From Nanobdellota archaeon (GTDB lineage: Archaea > Nanobdellota > Nanobdellia > SCGC-AAA011-G17 > GW2011-AR20): a stretch of 5,845 nucleotides of DNA. The stretch covers positions 1-5,845 of the forward strand of contig JAHJQH010000084.1 of the NCBI GenBank assembly GCA_018819375.1. The letters are read 5' to 3'. This document shows, piece by piece, positions 1 through 4,733 of this stretch; position 1 is the stretch's first letter, and each line of letters begins with the position of its first letter. The notes beneath the pieces are model-generated. The model was not told the origin of the DNA, did not search any database, and saw only the letters and a program-made list of their open reading frames with translations. The translations under genes and the position numbers were made by a program.

Positions 1-44
1 TTGGGCTTTGTGATTATGGGATTTTTGGTCGTTAGTGAAGCAAT

Positions 45-65
45 CTTTTTTTGAAGTGTAGGATT
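45..65. repeat. 21-bp near-exact repeat past the orphan PIN gene's 3' end
   Basis: TTTTTTTGAAGTGTAGGATTG matches 98-118 with one mismatch. The 98-118 copy encodes part of the PIN protein's tail (around HFKK); the 45-65 copy lies just beyond the stop. The remainder of 1-68 holds no gene that I can support. Confidence 0.7.
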
Positions 66-68
66 GCG

Positions 69-527
69 TTAGGGAGTTGTTGGTATCTGTGTGATTGTTT
101 TTTTGAAGTGTGGGATTGTGAGTTGTGGGTTGTGGTGTTTGGTGATGTCTTGTAATTGGTTGAAGTGTTTATCTCTTGTTACTAAAATAAGGTTGTTTTC
201 CCTCGATAAAATTGCGTGGAGGACATCTCCAGGAGGCAGGTTTCTTTGTCTGGAGATTTCATTTGCTTGTTCCAATTGTTTTTTTGTTACTTTTATTTTT
301 TGGAGAATATCTTGAAAAGGGGTTAACATTCCGTTGATTTCTTCGATTGAATAAAATTTCTCTAATTCCTTAATTAGAAGTTCTGAAATCACCAAGATTT
401 TGTTTTTTGACCGTATGAAACACAGGAGTTTTAGGGCATATTCTCCTAATGGCTTGTTATTGTAACCCTTTCTATCTTCGTAAATATCAATCCATATCGA
501 GATGTCAAGATAGTATTTTTCGATCAT
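69..527 (-). CDS. PIN-domain protein (VapC-like putative RNase), orphan
   Basis: This 152-residue protein has the layout of a PIN-domain nuclease, the fold of VapC toxins, which are Mg2+-dependent endoribonucleases. The acidic residues fall where the family needs them: D8 in YYLDISIWID, E49 in LVISEL, D101 in PPGDVLHAIL and D119 in LILVTRDKHF. The length is slightly above the usual 130-145 because of a polar tail after residue 130. The start at 527 is supported by a TATA-like box (549-556) centred about 25 bases upstream, which predicts a leaderless mRNA. No antitoxin gene lies beside it inside the window, so it is either an orphan, or its partner lies beyond the left edge, or it uses one of the RHH-type proteins encoded divergently nearby. 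Family assignment is secure from the motifs; toxin activity is inferred. Confidence 0.88.
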   Translation of the reverse strand: MIEKYYLDISIWIDIYEDRKGYNNKPLGEYALKLLCFIRSKNKILVISELLIKELEKFYSIEEINGMLTPFQDILQKIKVTKKQLEQANEISRQRNLPPGDVLHAILSRENNLILVTRDKHFNQLQDITKHHNPQLTIPHFKKTITQIPTTP

Positions 528-548
528 ATGGTTTTGTTATTTCTGAGG

Positions 549-556
549 TTTATATG
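549..556 (-). promoter_or_regulatory. TATA box for the PIN gene at 527
   Basis: Read on the minus strand this is CATATAAA, centred about 25 bases before the A of the start codon at 527. That spacing matches an archaeal TATA box driving a leaderless transcript. No Shine-Dalgarno sequence precedes the gene, which agrees with this. Confidence 0.55.
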
Positions 557-588
557 ATTTGTTAGCACCTGAAATGTGCTTTGTAAAA

Positions 589-604
589 CCGAAAGATATT
601 TATA
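589..604 (+). promoter_or_regulatory. BRE + TATA promoter of the antitoxin/PIN operon
   Basis: CCGAAAGA (589-596) followed by TATTTATA (597-604) is a close match to the archaeal BRE/TATA arrangement. Transcription should start near 626, giving a leader of about 75 bases before the antitoxin start at 702. The predicted start site lies inside an 11-bp repeat array (610-652), a natural place for a repressor to bind. Confidence 0.65.
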
Positions 605-609
605 GAAGT

Positions 610-652
610 TAATCCCTGATTAATACCTGATTAATCCCTGATAATACCCGAC
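610..652 (+). repeat. 11-bp tandem repeats over the transcription start (candidate operator)
   Basis: Three consecutive 11-bp units, TAATCCCTGAT, TAATACCTGAT and TAATCCCTGAT, are followed by a decayed fourth (AATACCCGAC). One helical turn per unit would put all copies on the same face of the DNA. RHH antitoxins typically bind short tandem or inverted repeats at their own promoters, so this is a candidate autoregulatory operator for the downstream gene; the binding itself is inferred. Confidence 0.6.
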
Positions 653-701
653 TATCAATAATGGAGTATTAAAAGGAGTTTAAAAAGAGGCTGTTTTAAG
701 G

Positions 702-863
702 ATGGGGGATGAGATACGGGTCAAGATTAGTGATGAATTAGATGGGATTCTACAAAAGGTTTCTGAAGAGATTGGGTCTAAGAAAACAGAGTATGTGAAG
801 AGCTTGGTTATTGAAGATTTGAGATGCAGAGGAATCCCTGATGAATCCTTGATTGATACCTGA
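702..863 (+). CDS. RHH-type antitoxin-like small protein
   Basis: A 53-residue protein. Its N-terminus, DEIRVKISDELDGILQKVSE, looks like a ribbon-helix-helix protein: a short alternating beta strand (IRVKIS) followed by two amphipathic helices, the second around TEYVKSLVIEDLR. RHH proteins dimerise, bind operator DNA and, as antitoxins, cap a partner toxin. It closely resembles the protein encoded at 1606-1755 (shared EIRVK(I/V)S, KKTEYVKSL). The last residues (GIPDESLIDT) are encoded by 11-bp repeats like those in the promoter, so the C-terminus may be repeat-derived. No strong Shine-Dalgarno sequence is visible before ATG 702. It lies upstream of a truncated copy and a PIN toxin, and may supply the intact antitoxin for that toxin. 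Confidence 0.72.
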   Translation: MGDEIRVKISDELDGILQKVSEEIGSKKTEYVKSLVIEDLRCRGIPDESLIDT

Positions 864-875
864 TTGATACTTAAA
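832..875 (+). repeat. second 11-bp tandem repeat array
   Basis: Units GAATCCCTGAT (832-842), GAATCCTTGAT (843-853), TGATACCTGAT (854-864) and a decayed TGATACTTAAA (865-875). These are the same unit family as the array at 610-652. They span the end of the antitoxin gene and the gap before the next start, so the antitoxin gene is bracketed by the two arrays. Confidence 0.6.
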
Positions 876-876
876 A

Positions 877-951
877 ATGACACAAGAGATACGGGTGAAA
901 GTAAGTGAGAAGATGGATGAAACAGGAAAATTTAGGAAGATGAAATGTTAA
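877..951 (+). pseudogene. truncated RHH-type antitoxin copy overlapping the PIN toxin start
   Basis: This 24-codon ORF begins MTQEIRVKVSEKMD, identical over these 14 residues to the antitoxin at 1606, then diverges (ETGKFRKMKC) and stops. It keeps the DNA-contacting beta strand of an RHH-type protein but lacks the helices. The DNA of its first 45 or so bases differs from the 1606 copy at only three positions. Its stop overlaps the start of the PIN gene (ATGTTAA, 945-951), the arrangement expected of a VapBC pair. It is probably the remnant of the toxin's cognate antitoxin, kept perhaps as a translational coupler. A function as a short peptide cannot be excluded. Confidence 0.6.
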
Positions 952-1436
952 GGGTTTTATTAGATACGAATGTGTATGGAGAAATCATAATAGATTCAAA
1001 TACTTTCCTTGTTATTAAAAACATAAAAAATTCTAATATGAAAATTTATGGTCTTGACATAATCAGAAAAGAGTTAAGGAACACCCCCAAGAAGATCAGA
1101 GTTGAGAAAAGAGGATTAAGAGTATCCTTGTTAAGCTTATATGACAACATAGTGAAACAAGATTATGTTTTGAATAAAGAAATCCTTAGTATTGCAAAAG
1201 ATTATTATTTGGCTTATAGGGAGATTGGGGGGATTAGAAAAGAAAAGGATATTCTGAATGATTTGATAATAATTGCGTGTGCTTCCCTGAATAATTTAGA
1301 TATTGTGGTAAGTAATGATGAGAAAACAATGTTTAATGAAAATGCAATTAGGGCATACAAACTGATTAATGATGTTAAAAGATTAAGAACACCAAATCTG
1401 ATTGATTATAACAAATTTAAGAGGTGGTTAACTTGA
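945..1436 (+). CDS. PIN-domain toxin (VapC-like)
   Basis: A 163-residue PIN-domain protein. It opens with the hallmark strand and first acid (MLRVLLDTNVYGE, D7). E43 follows in DIIRKELRN, D106 in LNDLIIIACA and D125 in DIVVSNDEKTM, giving the four-acid metal site of VapC-type RNases. The C-terminal part (residues 130-163) is longer than in minimal VapCs. The start at 945 overlaps the stop of a truncated antitoxin by 7 nt and follows AGGAAGATGA, which may serve as a ribosome binding site, so translation is probably coupled. Its intact antitoxin is probably the protein at 702-863. The 3' end overlaps the convergent small gene at 1417-1530 by 20 bp. Confidence 0.85.
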   Translation: MLRVLLDTNVYGEIIIDSNTFLVIKNIKNSNMKIYGLDIIRKELRNTPKKIRVEKRGLRVSLLSLYDNIVKQDYVLNKEILSIAKDYYLAYREIGGIRKEKDILNDLIIIACASLNNLDIVVSNDEKTMFNENAIRAYKLINDVKRLRTPNLIDYNKFKRWLT

Positions 1437-1530
1437 TAAATTCCCTAACTGCCCTGATAAACTGCGGGTCTTTCTTTTTTTCCTCTATTTCAGCTACTAA
1501 TTGCTTCCAGGACTTTTTTTGTTTTTTCAT
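1417..1530 (-). CDS. 37-residue charged small protein, leaderless
   Basis: A small protein starting MKKQKKSWKQLVAEIEEKKK and ending in DPQFIRAVREFIKLTTS. It has a lysine-rich N-terminus and two predicted amphipathic helices separated by DP. Longer in-frame starts exist upstream, but ATG 1530 is chosen because a good TATA box (TTTATATA on the minus strand, 1554-1561, with CAAAATC before it) is centred about 27 bases upstream, as for a leaderless archaeal gene. I do not recognise a named family. Its size, charge and place between toxin-antitoxin genes would fit an accessory antitoxin or DNA-binding peptide, but this is speculation. It converges on and overlaps the PIN toxin's 3' end by 20 bp. 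Confidence 0.6.
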   Translation of the reverse strand: MKKQKKSWKQLVAEIEEKKKDPQFIRAVREFIKLTTS

Positions 1531-1553
1531 AAATGGAAAAGATGATTTTGGGA

Positions 1554-1561
1554 TATATAAA
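1554..1561. promoter_or_regulatory. shared TATA region for two divergent genes
   Basis: TATATAAA on the plus strand reads TTTATATA on the minus strand. On the minus strand it sits about 27 bases before ATG 1530. On the plus strand it would start transcription near 1583, about 23 bases before the antitoxin start at 1606. The minus-strand BRE-like flank (CAAAATC) is the better of the two, so plus-strand use is less certain. Confidence 0.5.
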
Positions 1562-1605
1562 GATTTTGGTGAGGCAACTTTGAGAGAAGGCGTGTTAGTT
1601 AGAAA

Positions 1606-1755
1606 ATGACACAAGAGATACGAGTTAAGGTAAGTGAGAAGATGGATGATATAGTTGGGAAGATTGCTGATTCCATTGGAGTGAAAAAAACTGAGTATGT
1701 GAAGAGCCTGATTGTGCAGGAATTAAGGAAAAGAGGTGTGAAGATTGGTGAATAA
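1606..1755 (+). CDS. RHH-type antitoxin-like protein paired with an AlbA_2 gene
   Basis: A 49-residue protein, MTQEIRVKVSEKMDDIVGKI followed by ADSIGVKKTEYVKSLIVQEL and a basic tail (RKRGVKIGE). The beta-strand then two-helix pattern suggests a ribbon-helix-helix DNA-binding antitoxin. It is a close paralogue of the proteins at 702-863 and 877-951. Its stop lies within the start of the AlbA_2/GHKL gene (TTGGTGAATAA, 1745-1755, 11-nt overlap), so the two are translationally coupled. In this position a VapB would be followed by a PIN toxin; here the partner is a Schlafen-like protein. It may repress the operon, act as an antitoxin for the AlbA_2 protein, or both. Confidence 0.75.
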   Translation: MTQEIRVKVSEKMDDIVGKIADSIGVKKTEYVKSLIVQELRKRGVKIGE

Positions 1756-3067
1756 AAAAGAACTTGAATTTGTTTTGCAGGAAGGTGAAGGATTAAAGAT
1801 AGAGTTTAAAGAATCTTTTGATAAATCCCTCTCCAAGGAGATTGTAGCTTTTGCTAATTCTGAAGGAGGAAGAATTTTCTTGGGTGTGGATGATAATGGT
1901 AAAGTAAAAGGTGTTGATATAACCAATAAAATAAAATCTCAGATACAGGATTTGGCAAGGAATTGCGATCCTGGGATTAGGATAATGATGGAGGAGGTTG
2001 GAAGGGTTTTGGTGGTGTATGTGAATGAAGGAAGGGATAAACCATACAAGTGCTCCTCTGGATTTTATTTAAGACAAGGCCCAAACTGCCAAAAGATGAG
2101 CACGAGAGAGATTAAGGAGTTTATTATTTCTCAGGGAGATATAAGGTTTGATGAGAAAATAACACAACATACTGGATTTGATAAGGAGTTGATTGTAGAA
2201 TTTCTTAAAAAAGCAGGAATCAAGTCAACAAGTGACAAACCAACATTATTCAATCTTGGGGCAATTGATGAACGAGGTTTTTTGAATAATGCGGGGGTTT
2301 TATTTTTCACAAAAAATCCTAAAGGAGTTATCATAAATGCTTATATCACATGTGCCCGATACAAGGGTTTTGATAAAGTTAATGTTATAGACAGGAAAGA
2401 TTTTGAAGGAGATTTAGTTTCACAAGTTGAAAACGCTGTTGATTTTGTTAAAAGAAATACTAAGCTGGGATACGAGATAAAAGGGTTGTATAGAAAAGAT
2501 ATCCCGGAGTACCCTGTTGAAGCAATAAGAGAGGCTGTTCTGAATGCTGTAATGCATAGAGACTATAATGAAAAGGGCGCCAATGTCCAAATTGATATTT
2601 TTGATGATAGGATTTCTATAGCTAATGTAGGTGGGTTGATGAAGCCACTAACAAAAAAAGACCTTGGAAAGTTTGCTGTCAGAAGAAACCCCCTTATTGC
2701 AGATTTGTTCCATAGGATTCACCTCGTTGAGAAAATGGGCACTGGAATAAAAAGAATGAGGGAAGAATGTAAAAAACATGGTAGCGTGAATTTCAAAATT
2801 GAGGCAAATGGTTACTTTATTTCAACTTTTAAGCTAAACAAAAGTTCGGTGAAAAGTTCGGTGAAAAGTTCGGTGAAAAGTTCGGTGAGAATACTTAAGA
2901 TAATCAAAGAGAACAAACAGGTTTCAATTCCCGAGATTGCGGGAATGCTAGGATTAAGCACAAGGGCTGTTGAGAAGAACATTGCCAAGTTGAAATCAGA
3001 AGGGATTTTGGAAAGAGAAGGGGGCGCAAAAGGAGGTTATTGGAAGATTTTGAAAAATGGCAAATAA
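1745..3067 (+). CDS. AlbA_2 (Schlafen-like)/GHKL-ATPase/winged-HTH protein, COG2865 type
   Basis: A 440-residue protein with the full domain order of COG2865-type predicted regulators. Residues about 7-128 form an AlbA_2 domain (GLKIEFKES, E20 and E23; then AFANSEGGRIFLGVDDNG, the family's best-kept stretch; then FYLRQG). Residues about 255-345 match a GHKL-type ATPase module (HATPase_c_4): AIREAVLNAVMHRDY with E263, N267 and H271; DRISIANVGG; and GTGIKRM. A linker of four SSVK repeats (367-382) leads to a C-terminal winged HTH (about 382-436). The TTG at 1745 is preferred over GTG 1748 because the homologous site at 4035 reads ATG-GTG-AAT-AAA (MVNKK); GAGGTG at 1733-1738 serves as ribosome binding site. 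The family is known as putative transcriptional regulators or helicase-like proteins often found in defence islands; the AlbA_2 fold is related to Schlafen nucleases. The exact activity here is unknown. Confidence 0.85.
   Translation: MVNKKELEFVLQEGEGLKIEFKESFDKSLSKEIVAFANSEGGRIFLGVDDNGKVKGVDITNKIKSQIQDLARNCDPGIRIMMEEVGRVLVVYVNEGRDKPYKCSSGFYLRQGPNCQKMSTREIKEFIISQGDIRFDEKITQHTGFDKELIVEFLKKAGIKSTSDKPTLFNLGAIDERGFLNNAGVLFFTKNPKGVIINAYITCARYKGFDKVNVIDRKDFEGDLVSQVENAVDFVKRNTKLGYEIKGLYRKDIPEYPVEAIREAVLNAVMHRDYNEKGANVQIDIFDDRISIANVGGLMKPLTKKDLGKFAVRRNPLIADLFHRIHLVEKMGTGIKRMREECKKHGSVNFKIEANGYFISTFKLNKSSVKSSVKSSVKSSVRILKIIKENKQVSIPEIAGMLGLSTRAVEKNIAKLKSEGILEREGGAKGGYWKILKNGK
2843..2890 (+). repeat. 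four 12-bp in-frame repeats (SSVK linker)
   Basis: Four tandem copies of AGTTCGGTGAAA (the last ends AGA) encode SSVK-SSVK-SSVK-SSVR between the GHKL module and the winged HTH. The near-perfect DNA repeat suggests recent slippage. The second paralogue has a different linker (RGVEKGVE) at the same place, also repetitive. Confidence 0.9.
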
Positions 3068-3079
3068 AACAGCACCATT
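3029..3079 (+). repeat. 51-bp identical repeat, copy 1, across a stop codon
   Basis: This tract is identical to 5652-5702. It covers the last codons of the AlbA_2/GHKL gene (GGYWKILKNGK), its stop, and the overlapping start of the next ORF (MANKTAP). The two host genes are otherwise clearly diverged at the DNA level, so perfect identity here points to recent duplication, gene conversion or use as a recombination site. Confidence 0.9.
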
Positions 3080-3125
3080 CGGGATGGCAACATCGGGAGA
3101 AAAAGAGGTGGAATATGTCAGGTAA
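3057..3125 (+). CDS. 22-codon micro-ORF (MANKTAP...), remnant start of a downstream gene
   Basis: It starts ATGGCAAATAA, overlapping the AlbA_2 gene's stop by 11 nt. It reads MANKTAPFG, then MATSGEKEVEYVR, and stops. The first seven codons are identical to those at 5680, where the frame stays open to the end of the window. I read it as the truncated 5' end of the gene that follows this type of regulator, cut short by repeat expansion or cassette insertion. Whether the peptide is made is unknown. Confidence 0.5.
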   Translation: MANKTAPFGMATSGEKEVEYVR

Positions 3126-3126
3126 A
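3099..3126 (+). repeat. 28-bp SD-plus-start repeat, copy 1
   Basis: Identical to 3172-3199. It contains GAGGTG, a 5-base spacer and ATGTCAGGTAA, that is a ribosome binding site, a start codon and, in another frame, the stop of the preceding micro-ORF. The two copies are 73 bp apart. Confidence 0.85.
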
Positions 3127-3198
3127 AAAGGCAGAAAATATGATTTATCGGCAATATCGGCAATATCGGGGGAAAAAGAGGTGGAATATGTCAGGTAA
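3115..3198 (+). CDS. 27-codon micro-ORF (MSGKKGRKYDLSAISAISGEK...)
   Basis: It starts within the 28-bp repeat behind GAGGTG at ideal spacing and ends within the second copy of that repeat, so its last residues (GEKEVEYVR) repeat those of the preceding micro-ORF. An internal 9-bp repeat (ATCGGCAAT) encodes AISAIS. It overlaps both neighbours by 11 nt. It may be a coupling peptide or decayed gene start; no family is recognised. Confidence 0.4.
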   Translation: MSGKKGRKYDLSAISAISGEKEVEYVR

Positions 3199-3199
3199 A
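3172..3199 (+). repeat. 28-bp SD-plus-start repeat, copy 2
   Basis: Exact second copy of 3099-3126. It provides the ribosome binding site and start for the micro-ORF at 3188. Confidence 0.85.
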
Positions 3200-3241
3200 G
3201 GAGCAACATCTGGAAAGAAAGAGGTGAGAAGTGATGGATAA
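3188..3241 (+). CDS. 17-codon micro-ORF (MSGKGATSGKKEVRSDG)
   Basis: Third link of the overlapping micro-ORF chain. It starts behind GAGGTG and carries the recurring ATSG(E/K)K motif. It ends inside the start region of a further frame: ATG 3234, itself preceded by GAGGTGA at 3221-3227. That frame then runs antisense to the PIN toxin below. Expression is unproven. Confidence 0.35.
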   Translation: MSGKGATSGKKEVRSDG

Positions 3242-3280
3242 ACGCAGGTTATCAGGGATGGTTGAAGAGAATAGTGAATG

Positions 3281-3706
3281 TTATGAACTAAACAATAGTC
3301 TTAACATTTCAGAAGTATCTAAGATTTGGATTGAGGATTGTTTCTTGAATCTCTTTTCATTAGACCAGATAGGACAACCTGTCTTCAGTGCTAATGAGAA
3401 ATATTGTACATCTTTCTCATGTTCTCTTGTTAAATCAAGTGCTTTATCCAAGAAGCTGTTAAATTCTGAAAAAGGAATAAAATCTAGTTCTTCCTTAAGA
3501 AATTTGAATAATCCAAGAATCTCAATTGAGGATAATTTACTTCTCTTGAGAATCTCATTAAAATGCTTGTTTATCTCAATAAGAAGGAATTCTGGAGCTA
3601 TAAATTCAAATTTATTGAGGACCTTATTAATAAAGAATATATCAAAAGTCCCTCTTTTACTCAGTAAAGCAGAGAAGATAACATTTGCATCAACAACAAT
3701 CTTCAT
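3281..3706 (-). CDS. PIN-domain toxin (VapC-like), module 1
   Basis: A 141-residue PIN protein. D6 sits in MKIVVDANVIFSAL, E44 in LLIEINKH and D99 in KDVQYFSLAL. The fourth acidic position reads IWSNEKRF (N116/E117) where most family members, and the paralogue at 4085-4492 (IWSNDK), have Asp. The toxin is expected to cleave RNA and to be held inactive by the antitoxin encoded just upstream. ATG 3706 follows the antitoxin stop by 6 nt, and GGTGAT (minus strand, 3712-3717) overlaps that stop at 5-base spacing, so translation is coupled. The whole module runs opposite to the surrounding COG2865-type genes. Confidence 0.88.
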   Translation of the reverse strand: MKIVVDANVIFSALLSKRGTFDIFFINKVLNKFEFIAPEFLLIEINKHFNEILKRSKLSSIEILGLFKFLKEELDFIPFSEFNSFLDKALDLTREHEKDVQYFSLALKTGCPIWSNEKRFKKQSSIQILDTSEMLRLLFSS

Positions 3707-3712
3707 AAGATA

Positions 3713-3946
3713 TCACCCTGCAACAGAGGATTTAAACCTTTTAGAAAGGGATTCATTAACCTTGTCAGAAAGTTCATTTACATCTTTCTCAGTAAATTTT
3801 GAGTTAGACACCGCGGATTTTAGGAAAGATAATCTTTCAATTTCCTTTTTCAAGAGATTCCTTGCTAATGAAGACCATCCTTCTTTGGAAATGAGGTTCA
3901 GGTCTTGTTTCAATTCCTCTGGGATTGTTATGGTTATCTGCGCCAT
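3713..3946 (-). CDS. VapB-type RHH antitoxin, module 1
   Basis: A 77-residue protein, MAQITITIPEELKQDLNLIS followed by KEGWSSLARNLLKKEIERLS. The ITITIPEEL strand and the two following helices are a typical ribbon-helix-helix DNA-binding head. The C-terminal SNSKFTEKDVNELSDKVNES resembles the toxin-wrapping tails of archaeal VapB proteins (S.LTE.D...L...V). An in-frame ATG lies four codons upstream (3958). ATG 3946 is preferred because the TATA box at 3970-3977 is centred about 27 bases before it, giving a leaderless mRNA. It pairs with the PIN toxin at 3281-3706 and probably represses its own promoter. Confidence 0.85.
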   Translation of the reverse strand: MAQITITIPEELKQDLNLISKEGWSSLARNLLKKEIERLSFLKSAVSNSKFTEKDVNELSDKVNESLSKRFKSSVAG

Positions 3947-3969
3947 AAAGGATTGCATAGTTAAACCCC

Positions 3970-3977
3970 CTTATAAA
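3970..3977 (-). promoter_or_regulatory. TATA box for VapBC module 1
   Basis: TTTATAAG on the minus strand, preceded by a purine-rich AAAACA as BRE. It lies about 27 bases before ATG 3946, consistent with leaderless transcription. Confidence 0.65.
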
Positions 3978-4008
3978 TGTTTTGCAACATCGGCGGATTT
4001 GGAGATGG

Positions 4009-4027
4009 AAAAGGCAACTTCGGGAGA
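4009..4027 (+). repeat. KATSGE-coding repeat, internal copy
   Basis: AAAAGGCAACTTCGGGAGA, identical to 5807-5825. Its first 15 bases also occur at 5705-5719. A variant (GGCAACATCGGGAGA) is at 3086-3100. Here it lies between the two VapBC modules, in frame with ATG 4005 (MEKATSGEAKMVNKK). Confidence 0.85.
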
Positions 4028-4034
4028 GGCAAAA

Positions 4035-4084
4035 ATGGTGAATAAAAAATATTTCATAAAAAAGGAGAATATTGAAGTGATTAA
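4035..4084 (+). pseudogene. orphan 5' end of a COG2865-type gene
   Basis: ATGGTGAATAAAAAA encodes MVNKK, the same first five residues as the AlbA_2 gene at 1745, with 14 bases identical. GGAGAGG five bases upstream would be a good ribosome binding site. After about ten more codons (YFIKKENIEV) the sequence enters the second VapBC module on the other strand, and the AlbA_2 domain never follows. I read it as the displaced start of the gene whose C-terminal part lies at 4734-5690. The right boundary is the end of the toxin gene and is approximate. Confidence 0.5.
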
Positions 4085-4492
4085 TCACGATTTTAATTCA
4101 TTGGCTAATTCTGAAGTTGAAAATACTTTAATCCCTTTCTGTTCCTTCAATATCTTGTCATTAGACCAGATTGCACAATTATATTTTAGTGCTACAGCAA
4201 AATATTGCAAATCCTTGGGATCTGGGCTTAAAGATTCAGCTTGTTTTAAAAATGGTTTTGACTCCAAAGAGGGGATTATATCTACTTTATCCTGGATTAT
4301 TAAGAGAAATTTAGCAAATTCTTCTGGTGAGCGATGTGTTTTTATTAATAACTCTTGCTTGTATTTGGAAAATTCAGAAAGGATGAATTCAGGAGTTATG
4401 AGATCAAGTTTATCAGAAGTTAATAATTCAGCGGTTTTGCCATTTTTTATAACAGCAGAGAATAATATGTTAGCATCTAATACTAACAACAC
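4085..4492 (-). CDS. PIN-domain toxin (VapC-like), module 2
   Basis: A 135-residue PIN protein, clearly paralogous to the toxin at 3281-3706 (shared DAN(V/I)(I/L)FSA, (D/E)..I.PEF, KD(V/L)QYF..ALK, IWSN). The active-site acids are D6, E40, D94 and D112, all present. The start is GTG at 4492, directly after the antitoxin's TAG stop with no gap, so it depends on coupled translation; AGGGG in the antitoxin's last codons may help. The rarer start codon is consistent with keeping toxin below antitoxin. Confidence 0.87.
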   Translation of the reverse strand: MLLVLDANILFSAVIKNGKTAELLTSDKLDLITPEFILSEFSKYKQELLIKTHRSPEEFAKFLLIIQDKVDIIPSLESKPFLKQAESLSPDPKDLQYFAVALKYNCAIWSNDKILKEQKGIKVFSTSELANELKS

Positions 4493-4720
4493 CTACATCA
4501 TGCCCCTGTATTTCTTAGAAACCTCTTTGTTCACTTTTTTACCAAGTTCAAGAGCATCTTTTTCAGTTAATTCACTTTCAGATGCAAATGATTTTAAGAA
4601 TGCTAATTCATGTGCTTTCTTTAATATAGCAATTCTAACTACTTTGGACCAATTGATTAATTTGGATTGGTTCATAATCTCCTTAACATCTTGTGGTATG
4701 GATACGGATATGTTTGCCAT
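4493..4720 (-). CDS. VapB-type RHH antitoxin, module 2
   Basis: A 75-residue protein, MANISVSIPQDVKEIMNQSK followed by LINWSKVVRIAILKKAHELA. The ISVSIP strand and helix pair form an RHH head, and SESELTEKDALELGKKVNKE matches the C-terminal toxin-binding pattern of module 1's antitoxin. Upstream in-frame starts exist but run into the sense region of the GHKL gene; ATG 4720 is where homology to the paralogous antitoxin begins. A TATA box (4756-4763) predicts a leader of about 14 bases. Transcription diverges from the truncated GHKL gene at 4734, with only 13 bp between the two start codons. Confidence 0.85.
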   Translation of the reverse strand: MANISVSIPQDVKEIMNQSKLINWSKVVRIAILKKAHELAFLKSFASESELTEKDALELGKKVNKEVSKKYRGMM

Positions 4721-4733
4721 GTTATATTCACTA

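Noticed and set aside
91..315. Plus-strand 74-codon frame
   Set aside because: Antisense to the well-supported PIN gene at 69-527, with a Cys/Trp-rich translation typical of shadows.
1467..1528. T-rich stretches as terminators for the PIN toxin at 945-1436
   Set aside because: The T runs are the complement of lysine codons in the minus-strand small gene. They may still end transcription, but nothing separates the two explanations.
1424..1609. Plus-strand 61-codon frame
   Set aside because: Its Phe-rich translation is the shadow of lysine codons in the 37-residue minus-strand gene, and it has no ribosome binding site.
3099..3199. CRISPR-like array from the 28-bp repeats
   Set aside because: Only two copies exist, the unit is translation-signal-like rather than palindromic, and no cas genes are present.
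3231..4733. Upstream two thirds of the 819-codon plus-strand frame as a real protein domain
   Set aside because: It is antisense to two complete VapBC modules with clear PIN active sites, RHH heads and promoters. Its own translation shows no recognisable domain before the GHKL-related part.
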